Program-made: the position numbers and the translations under genes | Part shown: positions 24,177 through 36,834 of the stretch, piece after piece | Layout: the number at the start of each line of letters is the position of its first letter | Numbering within the stretch: position 1 is the first letter of the stretch | The notes under the pieces: generated by a model | Database searches by the model: none | What the model was told of the DNA's origin: nothing | The model's input: only the letters and a program-made list of their open reading frames with translations | NCBI RefSeq assembly: GCF_963259705.1 | Contig: NC_081844.1 | Location: 28,846,294-28,910,293, forward strand | Length of the DNA: 64,000 nt | Source of the DNA: Myotis daubentonii | Taxonomy: Eukaryota; Chordata; Mammalia; Chiroptera; Vespertilionidae | Reading direction: 5' to 3'

Positions 24177-24256
24177 AAAGATCTCTTAACGCTGACAATG
24201 TTATTGGCATGCAACACACCAAAGCCATGCTCTCTAAAGAAAATCAGGGGTTGTAA
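24128..24256 (+). CDS. Candidate terminal exon 9 of cyclin Y-like copy A (frame-conflicted)
   Basis: After a TTTCCTTTCCTAG acceptor, the frame starting exactly at 24128 reads [20 protein letters not shown], then NADN, stopping at 24254-24256. This aligns with the CCNY C-terminus (AISR...KDL...RSASADN) and has nearly the same length (42 versus 38 residues). Joining exon 8 as read (ending in phase 2) instead forces the frame [15 protein letters not shown] with a stop at 24174-24176. Either exon 8 lost a base or this exon is no longer used. Confidence 0.6.
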   Translation, partial: AISRGSQGKDLGRPAIERSLNADNVIGMQHTKAMLSKENQGL

Positions 24257-24349
24257 CATCATGAGACCCTCATCTACAAAAACTACAAAAATGCCACCTC
24301 TTCCTCTCAAAAGCAGTGGCAACAAGCAGTTAAAGAGATAAAGGAGGTC

Positions 24350-24640
24350 CCTGGCCGGCTTGCCTCAGTGGTTAGACCATCAGCCCATTCACCTCAGGGT
24401 CCTGGGTTCTATTCCCAGCCAAGAGTGTGTAACTGGGCTGCAGGTTTGATCCCTATCCCCAGTCCGGGCCCATGTAATAGGAAACAGTTAATGTCTCTCT
24501 CATATAGATATTTCTCTCTCTCTGTCCTTCCTCCCCTCCCTGCCTTCTCCTGTCCCTCCCTCTCTTCATCCCTCCCTTCCCCTCTTTCTAGAAATTAATG
24601 GGAAAAATATCCTAGTGTGAGGATTGGCAAATTAGTTAGT
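24350..24640 (+). mobile_element. Diverged tRNA-derived SINE with TTAA-rich tail
   Basis: Head CCCTGGCCGGCTTGCCTCAG, B box GGGTTCTATTCC, CT-rich body, AAAAATATCCTAGTGTGAGG and then an AATT microsatellite (24636-24660). Confidence 0.8.
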
Positions 24641-24825
24641 TAATTAATTAATTAATTAAAATTAAAAATAAAATAAAAACCAGGAATAAACAAGAGGTTT
24701 CCCTCAAATCTTAGTGAAATTTTAAACTTTGATATTGTGTGCTTTGGCATCCAAGGCACCCCTGCAGAAGTATAAATGCTACAGAATTATAAAAAACCAT
24801 TTAAAATTTAATTAGAAAACTTTGC

Positions 24826-25945
24826 CAGAGAGATCCAAGATGGCTGTTAGGAAAATGTGGGTAATCGCCGCCTCCCACAGCGACAGCAAAATGACAACTA
24901 AGTTACAGGACAACCGTCAGCCAGCACCACCTGAAATCTGGCTGAATGGAAACATCTAGAGAGTAAAGAAGATTGAGACTGGTAGGAGGGCTGAAGGCAT
25001 GGAACTGGATGGCGTGGCACCATTAGAAGAGCAAAAAGAAAACAGATTCCAAAAATATGAAGATTGTGTAAGGAGCCCCTAGGACAACTTCAGCCGTACC
25101 AACATTCACATCAGGGGGTGGCTGGAGGAGGAGACAGAGAGCAAATTATTCAAAATCTATTTGAAGAAATAATGACGGAAAACTTCCCCTGCCTGGAAAA
25201 ATAAATAGACTTACAAGTCCAGGAAGCACAGAGAGTCCCAAACAAGAAGAACCCAAGAGCCCCACACCAAGACACATCATAACTAAAATGCCAAGGGTTA
25301 AAGACAAAGAGAGAATCTTAAAAGCAGCCAGAGAAAAACAGTTACTTACCTACAAGGGAGCACCCATATGACTGTGTGATTTCTCAACAGAAACTTTGCC
25401 AGAAGGAGTTGCAAGAAATATTCAAAGTGATGAATAACAAAGATCTACAACTGAGATTACTCTACCCAGCCAAGCTCTCCTTTAGATTTGAAGGTCAGAT
25501 AAAGAGCTTCACAGAGAAGAAAAAGCTAAAGGAGTTCATCACCACCAAGGAGGAGGAGGAAGAGGAGGAGGAGGTGGGGGAGGGAGAGGGAGAAGGGGGA
25601 GAAGAAATCAAAACGATGAACAATAAAATGGCAATAAATACAAAACTACCAACATATAAATCAAAATAAACAAGGAATCTACTGAACGAAATAAATTGAT
25701 GAATAAAATAGAACCAGAGGCATGAAAACATGGAACAGACTAGAGGAACTCAGAGGAAAGGGGGCAGTGAAGGTGGGAAGAGATTATCCAAAGATCTTAC
25801 ATGCCTATATGCATTACCTATGGACTCAGACAATAGGGGGGTGAAGGCCTGGGGCAGGGCAGGAACCGGGTGAAAGGGGACAATGAGGGGCTAAAAGGGA
25901 CATCTGAAGTACTCTTACCAATAAAAATTAAAAATAATAATAAAA
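24826..25945 (+). mobile_element. HAL1-like (half-L1) element
   Basis: It begins GATCCAAGATGGCTG (L1-type 5'UTR start). It continues with degraded ORF1-like sequence (AACAAAGATCTACAACTGAG, CCAGCCAAGCTCTCCTTTAG) and ends in A-rich DNA. AAAACTTT flanks both ends. A (GAGGAG)n tract (25547-25605) lies in the ORF1-like part. There is no ORF2, as expected for HAL1. Confidence 0.7.
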
Positions 25946-26016
25946 CTTTAATTACATTTCTCTTAAACTGATTTACTTTTGTAAGTTGTAAATATTAAGC
26001 TTTTAATGTTCCGTTT

Positions 26017-26230
26017 CAGCCCCCTGTTGAAGATGGCGACGATTGGCTGGAACAAAGAAATTGAATATTTAAATATTAAACATTATATTGGTTTCAGCCG
26101 TCATTGGATGAAACAAAATAGTTTAATATTTAAATATTAAACATATCAAACATTTTTGATTCAGCTATCTTTGGTAGAAACAAAAATACTTAGTTTTAAA
26201 TATTAAATTTTTCTTTCAGCCACAATTGGC
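26017..26230 (+). repeat. Diverged tandem repeat, ~60-75 bp units
   Basis: TTTCAGCC..(A)TTGGCT.GAA..CAAA followed by TTTAAATATTAAAC recurs about four times (near 26014, 26090, 26168, 26213). Confidence 0.6.
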
Positions 26231-26856
26231 TAAAAATATTAAAATTTTAAGAGTGAACATTTTTGTTTCTGCCAATATTTGCATCTTTAAGAGGGGTCCA
26301 AAACGATTAACATTAAAAGCTAAATATTTAAAATTTACCAAACTAAATATGTTTAAAAGGAATTTAAACTTCCAAAGGATGTTTTATAAATCTGTAGCAT
26401 TTATACTTCTACAAGTTCCAAAGATTAAATTTCACTAAGACTTTAAGGGAATACCTTGTATTTTTATGGAAATGTCCTCTTTTAAAAATAGTTCTTTGAA
26501 ATGGGGATCCGAGGATCAAACTGGAATTATAACTAAAACATACAGGAGCGATTTTCAAACATTTTCATCTCATGGAATACGTAAACTAATTACAAAAATT
26601 CTGCGCACACACTAAAAAACGTATTTTCTGCCTATCTGACAAAAACAACATATATAATTTTTATTCACTCACTCCAGACAGTTTTTGGTCTGTTGGCTGT
26701 TGCCTTTTATTTTTATTTTCTTTTATTTTGGCAATCTAAGGGAAAAGAGGTCAGTGCTCCCTATTAAATAGTCAAGTATTGCATGTTATAAATTTTTTTG
26801 CAGCAAATAAGTTGAAAGTAATAAACCTAGAACAAAACTCAGAAACATATTAAAGA

Positions 26857-26875
26857 CACACACACACACACACAA
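26857..26875. repeat. (AC)n microsatellite
   Basis: About nine AC units. Confidence 0.9.
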
Positions 26876-27059
26876 ATATCCAGCGCCAACAATGTGAAAT
26901 CCACAATGCCTGTCAGCCAATAAAAAAAACTCCCAGGCAGGGAGCTGGGTTGGGGGCCGCGAGGGGGAGGGGGGGGTTGGTGGTTGGAGAGGGGGTCGTC
27001 GCAATGAAAGAAAAAAGGGGACATCTGTGATACTTTCAACAATAAAGATAAATTTTTAA

Positions 27060-27975
27060 ACATAAACAACATGCTTACCCATAAAAAAAGAAACAAATAA
27101 GGAAACAAAGATTAAAAAAAGAAAGAACACCTATCCGACACATATAGAAGCAAAGAGAATATTATCTATAATCAGAAGAAAAATCAGTCAATTGAACAAG
27201 ACACCAGACAGGGACATTAAAAGAGTCGTCATAACCATGTAAGAAAGTATGGGCATGTTGAGCTGGGACAGGGAAGGAATAAAAAGACAGAATCAAACTC
27301 CCAGAGATGAAAGAGCTTGAGATGAAAACACAGAATGGGATTAACAGTTGACAGAATACCAGAGAAAGAAAAGATTAGTGAACGTAAATACATAAGAGAA
27401 AACTACACAAAATAAGACAGAAGACAAAGAAAAATAACAGTATCAGTGAGCTATGGGCCAACTTAGAGCAGCCCAATATATATAATTGGAATCCCCAAAG
27501 CAGGGGGAGGAGGAGGAAATGGTGATACAAAATGTTTTTCAAAATATTAACCAAAATGAAGACTGTGGCACCACACTTATAAAGGGCTGAAGCAAAAATA
27601 TTGTCAACATAGAAATCTTTTAATGATACAGACTTTTTTGTTATATAAAACCTGAGAATATTCCTCCCCTGCAAAGCTGCACCACAAAACTGTGAAAAGA
27701 AGTCCCTCTCACAGAAGAATGATGGGACCCAAAGAAATCTGATGCTACTCGAGAGAAGGAAGGTCTCGAGGAACAATAACTAGATGGGTAAATATAAAGT
27801 CATTTTCTCATTTTAAAATGGCACCAAAATAAGAAAAATAAATGTGTTCTCTTTACCTGCTTCCTCACCAACACTTGCATGATGAAAAGTTCTGGAAATG
27901 GATAGTAGTGATGGTTGCACAGCATTATAAATATATTTAGTGCCACCGAATTGTACACTTAACAAGGACTAAATG
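27060..27975 (+). mobile_element. Degraded L1/HAL1 fragments, sense
   Basis: ORF1-like nucleotide motifs (GAAAAGATTAGTGAACGTAA, TCAGTGAGCTATGGGCCAAC, ATATATAATTGGAATCCCC). Then, at 27880-27970, an old L1 3'UTR (GATGGTTGCACAGCATTATA, CACCGAATTGTACACTTAAC). Confidence 0.6.
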
Positions 27976-28436
27976 GCAGCTCCTTTTTACTTTAATTTTA
28001 TTGTTGACACTTTTACAGCTGTCCCCATTCTGCCCTTTGCCCACCTCCACCCAGCCCCCAGCCCCCATTCCTTCTGGCCACCTCCACCCTGTTGTCTGTG
28101 TCAATGGGTTATGCATGTATGTTCTTTGGTTAATACCTTCATCTTCTTTCATCCAGTCCCGCCTCCCCAATCCCTCTGCCAGCTGTCAGTCTGTTCCATG
28201 TACCCATGCTTCTGTTTCTATTGTGTTCATCAGTTCATTTTGTTCATTAGATTCCACATGTAAGTGAGATCATATGGTATTCGTCTTCCTCTAACTGGCT
28301 CATTTCCCCTAGCGTACTAATCTCCAGGTCCACCCATGCTGTCACAAAAGGTAAGAAATCCTTCTTTTTATGGCATGTAGTGTCCCATTGTGTAAATGTA
28401 CCAAAACACTTTTATCCACTCATCTACTGATGGGCA

Positions 28437-28717
28437 CCTGGGCTGTTGCCTGGCCAGTGACCATCACCTCCTCTCCTGACCCCGCCAGGGCCTTCGTTCC
28501 CAGACTGGGACAGGGAACCAGGGTGAGTGGTGGTGGGCATGGCTCTTTCCCAGGCGGTATGAGGGCTGGCTCCCTCCTTGTGGCCAGCAGCCAACCTCCC
28601 ATGCCCCATTCCTCCCCCTGGCCGTCAGTCCCCGATCGGTCCGGCTCTGATAGGCCCTGATCACCAGCCAGGCCTAGGGACCCCACCTATGCACGAATTC
28701 GTGCACCAGGCTCCAGT
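28437..28717 (+). mobile_element. HeliBat-type Helitron fragment nested in L1
   Basis: GC-rich insert ending ATGCACGAATTCGTGCACCA GGCTCCAGT, the Helitron 3' hairpin and terminus. The 5' end is not distinct. Confidence 0.7.
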
Positions 28718-30471
28718 TTTTTTAATAAAACTCCATAATGTTTTCCACAGTGACTGCATCAGTCTGCATTTCCTCCAACAGTACATAAGGGTTCCCTTTT
28801 ATCCACATCCTCGCCAACACTTGTTTATTGATTTCTTGATGATAGCCATTCTGGCAGGTGTGATGTGATACCTCATTGTGTTTTCAATTTGCATCTCTCT
28901 GATAACTGGTGACTTTATAGTGTTTTTTCATAAATCTATTAGCCATCTGTATGTCCTTTTTGGAGAAGTGTCTCTACAGGTCTTTTCCCATTTTGAAATT
29001 GAATTGTTTGTCTTCCTGGTGTTAAGTTGCATGAATTCTTTATATATTTTGGAAATTAACCCCGTATCAGACATATTACTGGCAGATATGTTCTCCCATA
29101 CGGTGGGTTCCCTTTTCCTTTTGTTGATGGTCTCTCTTGCTGTGCAGGAGTTCTTTAGTTTGATGTAGTCCCTATGTTTCCCTGGCTCTAGGAGACATAT
29201 GGGAAAAATGTTTTACTGCCTATATAACAGGATTTTAATGGTTTTGCAACTTACATTTCAGTCTTTTATCCATTTTGAGTTTATTCTTGTGTACAGTGTA
29301 AGTTAGTGGTCTAGTTTCATTTTTTTTTTTTTTTGCCTGTATCTTTGCAATATTTCCAACACTAATTATTGAAGACACTCTTTTTACTCCATTGTATGCT
29401 TTCTCCTCCTTTGATAAATATTAATTGCCCTTAAAGGCATGGGCACCCCATTCAGTTCCATTGATCTCTATGCCTGTTTTTGTGCCAATGCCAGGCTGTT
29501 TTGATTATAGTGGCTTTGGAGTATAGTTTGATATCTGGTATTATGATCCCTCCAACTTTGTTCTTCTTCCTCAAGGTTGTAAAGGTTATTTGGATCTTTT
29601 TTTGTTCCAAATATAATTTTGGAATATCTGTTCTAGATCTGCAAAATATACCATTGATATTTTAATAGTAATGGCATTGAATTTATAGATTCCTTTGGGT
29701 ACTGTGGACATTTTAATGACATTAATTATTCCAGCCCATGAACATGGTATACGGTATTCTTCCATTTATTTGCATCTTCCTCCGTCTCTTTCTGCAGTGC
29801 CCTGTAGTTTTCCGATACAGGTCTCTTACCTGCTTGGTTAAGTTTAATCCCAGGTACCTTATTTTCTTATTGCAGTAATAAGTGGGATTGCTTTCCTAGT
29901 TTCTCTTCATGAGAGTTTATTATTGGTGTATGAAAATGCCACTGATTCTGAAGATTAATTTTGTATCTGCTACTTTGCCACATTTGTTCATTAGATCCAG
30001 TAGCTTTGGTGGCGTCTCCAGGGTTTTCTAGCTACAGTATCCTGTCATCTGTGAAAAATGACAGTATTACTTCCACTTTCCTAATGTGGGTGCATTTTAT
30101 TTCTTCTTCTCCCGTCTTCGCTGTGACTAGGACTTGCAGTGTTACGCTGAATGAGAGTGGTGAAAGCACACATTCCTGTCTTGTTCTTGTTCTTGTTCTG
30201 AAGGGAAATGCTTGTAGATTTTGCCCATGAGCATGATGTTAGCTGTGTGTTTGTCACATATGGCTTCTATTACATTGAAGTGTGTTCCCTCTATTCCCAC
30301 TTTGCTGAGAGTTTTTACCATAATTGGGTACTAGAGTTTGTTAAATGCTTTTTTGCATCTATTCATATTCCCATGCGGTCATTATCCTTCACTTTGTTTA
30401 GGTGGGGTATCACATGTATTCATTGTGGATATTGTAGCGCCCTGCATCCTCAGAATAAATCCCAGTTGATG

Positions 30472-30622
30472 TGAGACAGAAACGGGGATCAGTTACCTCT
30501 TCTGCAAACCCCAACCAGGGATCAAGCTCACCACCTGGCTATGTGCCCTGACTGGGAATTGACCCAGTCACCCTTCGGGGCATAGGACAACGCTCCAACC
30601 AATGAGCCTCAGTGGCCAGTGA
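30472..30622 (-). mobile_element. SINE nested in L1
   Basis: Reverse-oriented tRNA-SINE head (CCCTGACTGGGAATTGACCC ... CAACGCTCCAACCAATGAG) between L1 segments. Confidence 0.75.
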
Positions 30623-31083
30623 TGTGTTATATCTTTAATGTATTGCTGGAGCTGGTTTGTTAAGGTTATATTAGACCTATGGTCTTTCTTTGTGGTGTCT
30701 CCATCTGGTTTTGGAATCAGGGTAACGCTGGCCTCCTATGATAGCTGGGGCGTTTTCTCTCCTCTTGAATCTTTCAGAATCTTTCCAGGAGGACAAGCGT
30801 TAGTTCTTCTTTCAGTGTTTGGTACAATTCACTGTGGAGCCATCTGGTCCATTACATTGACATGTTGGGAGTGTTTTCATTGCTGTCACTAGTTGTAATC
30901 TGTCTATTCAGATTTTCTCATTCACCCCGATTCAGTTTGGGAGATTGTATGTTTCTAGGAATTTATCCATTTCTCCCAGATTGGCCAATTTGGGGCCTGT
31001 AGCTGTTCATAATATTTTCTTTCAATCCTTTGTATTTCTTTGGTGTCAGTTGTTACTTCTCCTCTTTCATTACTTTGTTTTTT

Positions 31084-31262
31084 AATTGATTTCAGGAAAG
31101 AAGGGAGCAAGAGAGAGAGATAGATGATGAGAGAGAATCATTGACTGGTTGCCACAGTGAGAAATGAGCCTGCAACCTGGGCATTGGCCCTGATCAGGAA
31201 TGAGACCATGACCTCTTGGTTCATAGGTCCACACACGACCACTTAGCCATGCTGGAAGGCAT
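31084..31262 (-). mobile_element. SINE nested in L1
   Basis: TTGATTTCAGGAAAGAAGGG, then GAGAGAGAGATAG, then a reversed SINE head (CCTGATCAGGAATGAGACCA ... ACGACCACTTAGCCATGCTG). Confidence 0.75.
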
Positions 31263-31895
31263 CCTCTTTCACTTCTGATTTTGTTTATTTGGGTTCTCTC
31301 TCTCTCTCTCTCCCCCCCCCTTTTTTTTTTTTTTTTGATGAGTTTGATTAACGGTTTATGAATCAATCTTGTTTATTTTTTCAAAGAACCAGCTCTTGGT
31401 TTCATTGACCTTCTGTATTGCTTTTTTAGACTCTTTTTTCATTTATTTCTCCCCTGATCTTCATTATTTCCTTCTATCTACTCACTTTGGGTTTTGTTGT
31501 TGTCTTATTTCCCGTTCTATTTAAGGGTACGTTAGATTGTTTATTTGAGATGTTTCTTGTTTTCTGAGGGAGGCCTGCTTTCTCTGTGTCCTGTAGATTA
31601 TGGCTTGTTGTGTGCTCATTTCCATTTGTTTCAAGGTAACTTTGGATTTCTTCCTTGGTCTCATTGTTAACCCGTTCACTGTTTCTAACATGTCATTTAA
31701 CTTCCATGACTCTGTGTGCTTTTTACATTTTTTTCTTGGGGCAGATTTCTTGTTTCATACAATTATGGTCAGAGAAGATGCTTGATATAATCTTAACCTC
31801 CTTAAATTTATTAAGACTTGTCTCTTAACAGGTGGTGTATCCTAGAAAATGTTGCATGTGCACTTGAAAAGATTGTTATTCTTCTGCTTTGGGGT

Positions 31896-33215
31896 AAAAT
31901 GCTCTATTTTTATTTCCATTTGCATGGAATAGCTTTTTCCATCCCTTTACCAGGTTACAGGTAGGTACCCAGAAGAGGGATTCCTGGATCGTGTGGTAAC
32001 TATTCTTAATTTTTTGAGGAACCGCCATAGTGTTTTCCATAGTGGCTGTACCAGTGAATGAGAGTTCCTTTTTCTACACAACCTCTGCACCACTTACTAC
32101 TTGTCTTGTTGAGCATAGCCGTCCTCACAGGTGTGAGGTGCGATCTCATTCTAGTTTTTATTTGCATTTCCCTAACAGCTAATGAGGTGGAACTTCTTTT
32201 CCTATTTCTGTTGACCATGTGTATGTCTTCTTGGGAGACGTGTCTGTTCAGGTCCTCCACCCATTTTAAGATTGGATTGTTTGCTTGGTGTTGAGTTTAT
32301 GATTTCTTTATGTATTGTGGTATTAACCTCTTGTGGGAGCTGTGTTTGCAAATATCATTTCCCATTTGGTCGGTTGCCTCTTTGTTTGGTTGCTGTTTTC
32401 TTTTGCTGTGCAGAAGCTTTTTTGTTTGATGCCGCCCCACTCACTGGTTTTTGCCTTTACTCCCCTTTCCTTTGGGGTCAAATTCATTAAATGTTCTCTA
32501 CAACCAAGCTCCATGAATGTATTGCCTATGTTTTCTTCTATATAATTTATTGTTTCAGGTCTTATATTTAGGTCTTTGATCCACTTTGAATAAATATTTG
32601 TGCATGAGAACAGACTGCAATCTATTTCCATTCTTTTGCATGTGGCTCTCTAAGTTTTCCAGCACCATTTATTGAAGAGATTTCTTTCCTCCATTGCGGG
32701 CTCCTTTGTCAAAAATTGCCCATATACACGTGGTTTTATTTCTGGGCTCTGAATTCTGTTCGGTTGACCTCTGTGACAGTTTTTCTGCCAATATCATGCT
32801 GTTTTGATGATCATAGCTCTGTAGTATAATTTGAAGTCACATAGCATGAATCCTCTGGCTTCATTCTTTTTTCTCAGGATTACTTTGGCTATTCAGGGTC
32901 ATGGGTGGTTCCATCCAAATCTGATGACTTTTTGTTCGATTTCTTTAGAAAATGACATTGGGATTTTAATGGGCACTGCATTAAATCTGCATATTGCTAT
33001 GGGTAATATGGCCATTTTAACTGTGTCGATTCTTCCAATTCATGACTATGAATTATCTTTCCATTTACTGTATCTTTTTCAATCTCTTTTAATAATGCTG
33101 TTGGTATATGAGTCTTTCACATCTTTTGTTCATTTTATTCTTAGGCATTTTATTCTTTTTGGTTGCAATTGCAAAAGAAATTGTTTTTTGTTTTAATTTT
33201 TCATTTCCTTTTCTG
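31896..33215 (-). mobile_element. Older L1 ORF2/3' region, antisense
   Basis: Minus-strand L1 motifs (CCGCCATAGTGTTTTCCATA, TTTGCTGTGCAGAAGCTTTT, TTCTTCCAATTCATGACTAT) much diverged from the neighbouring L1. No intact frame. Confidence 0.75.
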
Positions 33216-33224
33216 AAGTTTCAT

Positions 33225-33450
33225 ACAGGTAAGTAGATACAGACAACGGTATGGTGGTTACCAGAGGGAACAGAATTGGGATAGTAAAGGGAAAAGGGGG
33301 CCAAACACATGGTGGCCAAAGATGATTTGACTTTGGGTGGTGGGCACACATACAATATACAGATCATGTATCATAGAGATGTTCACTTGAAGTCTGCGTG
33401 ATCCTATTTACTAATATCACCCCAATAAATTTAATAAAAAATAAAAAATA
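33225..33450 (+). mobile_element. L1 3'UTR fragment, sense
   Basis: GGTATGGTGGTTACCAGAGG, CACTTGAAGTCTGCGTGATC and CACCCCAATAAATTTAATAA A-tail are typical old L1 3' ends. Confidence 0.7.
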
Positions 33451-36219
33451 AATCCCTAGATAAAGCCTAAGGACATAATCAGCCCTATAAAAATTTATGC
33501 AACAATATTTCCTACATAGCTTTAATAATAAAAATTGAAGCAATCTAAACATGCAAAATGAAATAAATGGTATATCCATGAGGAATATTATATATTCACT
33601 TAAATTGTATCTATAAGTTTTAATAGTATGGGGAAATAATTGTGCCAAAATATAAATTTATAAAATAAAGGGTATACTACATTGTATTTTACTGTAATTT
33701 AACCTCCTGAAGAACACATTGTGCAGCAAGAAATGGAAGGGTATGGACTAAAATGTTAATCATCGTTCACGGTAGTGAGACTATGCGTATTTTTTCTTCT
33801 TTTTCATATTTCAGAATTTGTCTCAAATAATAAAGAGGTGTTATTTTTAGAATGAGAAGAAAGGTAAAAACTAGAAAAACATTTCCATGGAAAATGTATT
33901 CATACCGCAGCTCAAAAATCTACAAAAAAGTGTATGCATTTATGCTCTAAACTAAATCCATCAGGTGGTTTTAAATATACTCTTATGAGAGTCAGATGAT
34001 TCAGTTCCCATAACCCCTTTAGGTAATTTATTCCAAAGGATAACAATCAAAAAACTTGAAACTTAACTGCAATTTTTGGTTTCTATTTGAATCCATTATA
34101 AGTTAGTGAGTTGTGGGAATATGTCTATATCATATTCTAACTCCTCTTTCCTTTAGTAAGCGGCTGGTTCATTTCATCTTTATCTTCTTGTGTTTTCTTA
34201 TTTATCGTCCCTTCATTATTTTATTCTCTATCATCTCAAGTTCTTGGGGTGCTAATCTCCAATTTACTGTGTCCTGACTCTACCGCACGGTGGATCACTT
34301 TCTCATGCAGTCTATAGGTTTAATTGTGCGCACAGCTTTAGCAAGGTGCATTGGTTTTTCAGATATTCCATGTGCCTTGACTCATAAAAGTGTAACCTAG
34401 AGAGATTGCGCATTTGCTTCTGTCACAGCTCTTTGAATTCCATCATATTCAGTTTCCATTCTTATACTAATACCTGGCCTTCAGAATTTCACACCATATG
34501 ACCAGTACCAGTTCAGATCTTACACGTTGGCGTGGGGTTTTAATTTCTCAGAGGAGACCCCTTCATATGCACAAAGCTGCTAAGGCACAAACTCTTTGAG
34601 ACCCTGGATGGGGTCTGTCTAGTGCTCTTGTCCCAGCGGGGCCAGCTCTCCCAGGATGCTGCTCTTAACCAGCGGTCTGAGTCCGGCCACTTGCCTGGTG
34701 TGAGCCCTCACTGTGGCCTCCATCCTGGTGTGGACACTAGAGTTCCAGCCCGTGGTCATTCGGACCCCTGTCTGCATCAGTGCCCGCGGGAGTTCTGGGA
34801 CATCAGTTCATATGGGTGTAACTGAGTGTTGAGTTCCATCTTCTGTTATGACCCCCAGGTGTTTCTTTTCAGGAAGCAAACTTGCTGCGTTCTATACAGA
34901 ATCCGACTGTTGGGAGTGGGAGCAGTTCTGCTCTTGAAACTTTTGGAGTGGGGAGCGTGGCCTCAGCTGCATTTTGAGTTCAAAAAGTTTCCTAAACAGG
35001 ACTCTCAGACCGTGTTATTAGCACAGTTGGTGTGTTGCCGTCTGTTCTGAGGAGGTGCACAGACATTAGCCATTCACAACTCCTGGAGCATCAATGTTTT
35101 CCGTTTTTTACCTTTTAAAGTAAATACAAATCTCTTCCTATTTGATAACATGATTCTCACTTTATGAAATTCTATAGGGTGGAAGTGTTCTAAAATGTCA
35201 TTTTTCAGGTGTGTTGAGGTTGGGAAAAAAAATTAGGAAGTTACTCCGGACTGTAATCACCCTCTTAAGTGTCACCTGAAGGCACCCTCCACACAAGTTA
35301 TTATCAAATTCATCTTTAAAAGTAATCACCGTGCTTTATAACAAGCAGAAAGTGACATTTACTTTCTGTGTCTTTCCAAATTTTTCATTTTCATTAATTC
35401 TAAAGTACAGTTTCTTCAAATACATAATTTCTCACGCACCTGAAATGGTTGCCTAGCTACCGTAAGAGGAAAATGAATTGGTTCTCTTCCCTCATGACAA
35501 GTCCATTCCTACTCCTCCGCCAACAGCCCATTAAGGAAACTGCCGCCTGCCTTGTGGGCAGCCCCGCCTGTGCCTCTTCTCCAGGCCAGTGGCGCTCTTG
35601 CTCCTGAGAGCTCTGGCCCTGGCGCCCGTGCTCTCCGTGTGGGGAGGAAAGATGTGACGTGTGGAGGGTTGGGGACAAGTAGGCCCAGCCCAGGGGCAAT
35701 TCATTGGCAGGTTCTGATTTCTATCTACATCCCTGAGATGAGGTTCCCTCAATTATATGACCCCTAAACAGGGTAATAGTGGGAATTACCTTTCAAAAAC
35801 AGAACTGTGTCTGACTGTATAGGACATAACCAAGACTTTTGTAAGCTCTTTTTGTCATTTGTCACATCATTGGCTTTAAGAGCGTTTTCTAAGGGAAGGG
35901 TGGGGAGTTCTTGCTCATTTACAGCAGAAGCTGCCAGGACGACAGGCCCTCAGGTGTCCGCTGGGCACACGTGGAGCATCCAGGCTGGAACTGATCTGAG
36001 ACCTTTCTTCATGCAAGTTTCCCTTTTCATCAAGGATCTCAATTCAGTGATTATTTCTAAATGTTCCTCCTCTTTGCCCAATAGGTGAGTCTAAACCTCT
36101 TATTCCAATTCCATGTCTCATCTCCACCACTACTGAATCTCCCACATGTATCACCATCCTTTTGGCATGGTTTCTATAAATGCTGACTCTAATATGTAGC
36201 TTGTAGACTAACAGCATGC
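33451..36219. other. Intergenic stretch without recognisable gene
   Basis: AT-rich to 34500, then moderate GC. Short open frames near 34622-35050 and 35552-36088 lack splice context, homology or codon character that I can recognise. Confidence 0.5.
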
Positions 36220-36242
36220 TTGTGTAAGATTCCTAGGAACTG

Positions 36243-36474
36243 CCCTGGCTGGTGCTGGTCAGTGGTTAAAGCGTCCACCCTAGAACCAAAGTGTCACGGA
36301 TTCGTTTCCTAGCCAAGGGCATGTAACAGGGTTGTAGATTTGAACCCTGCCCCGGTTGGGGTGCGTGCAGGAGGCAATATATGTGTCCCTCTAATCTTGA
36401 TTTTTCTTTCTCTCCCCCTCGTTCCTTCCTTTGCGCTCTCCATAAAAATCAATGGAAAACATACCTGTGGGTGA
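36243..36474 (+). mobile_element. tRNA-derived SINE
   Basis: Head GCCCTGGCTGGTGCTGGTCAG, GATTCGTTTCC B-box region, CT-rich tail. TAGGAACT at both ends is the target duplication. Confidence 0.85.
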
Positions 36475-36570
36475 GGATGAAACAAAAATCGTAGGAACTA
36501 ACTTCAGAAGATACAGATGCCGGCCTTCAATCATCCCAGTTCCAGGAGTTTTGCTGACGTTCAACCGCAG

Positions 36571-36834
36571 ACCCAGGAGGACCGAGACCAGGAGGCCCGA
36601 GACCAGGAGGACCGAGCCCAGGAGGACCGAGACCAGGAGGACCAAGCCCAGGAGGACCAAACCAGGACCAAGACCAGGAGGACCGAGCCCAGGAGGACCG
36701 AGACCAGGAGGACCGAGACCAGGAGGACCAAGCCCAGGAGGACCAAACCAGGAGGACCAAGACCAGGAGGACCGAGCCCAGGAGGACCGAGACCAGGAGG
36801 ACCGAGACCAGGAGGACCAAGACCAGGAGGACAC
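36571..36834 (+). repeat. 15-bp minisatellite GAGGACCGAGACCAG (~17 units)
   Basis: Units vary between GAGGACCGAGACCAG, GAGGACCGAGCCCAG and GAGGACCAAGCCCAG. Because 15 is divisible by 3, long frames open in several frames on both strands, including an EDRDQ pentapeptide frame. I regard these as by-products. Confidence 0.95.

Larger units (their letters stand above)
25946..27059. other. Intergenic AT-rich stretch, no gene seen
   Basis: It holds a diverged tandem repeat (26017-26230), an (AC)n run (26857-26875) and a G-rich patch (26942-26995). No frame resembles a protein. Confidence 0.6.
27976..31895 (-). mobile_element. Degraded L1, antisense, with nested Helitron and SINEs
   Basis: The minus-strand L1 3'UTR and ORF2 are in the expected order (for example CTGATCATATGGT-like start, then AAGAACCAGCTCTTGGTTTC at 31385). 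It is interrupted by elements at 28437-28717, 30472-30622 and 31084-31262. There is no intact frame. Confidence 0.8.

Noticed and set aside
25376..25669. 97-codon Glu-rich frame near 25.4-25.7 kb
   Set aside because: Remnant of a HAL1/L1 ORF1 region plus a (GAGGAG)n tract.
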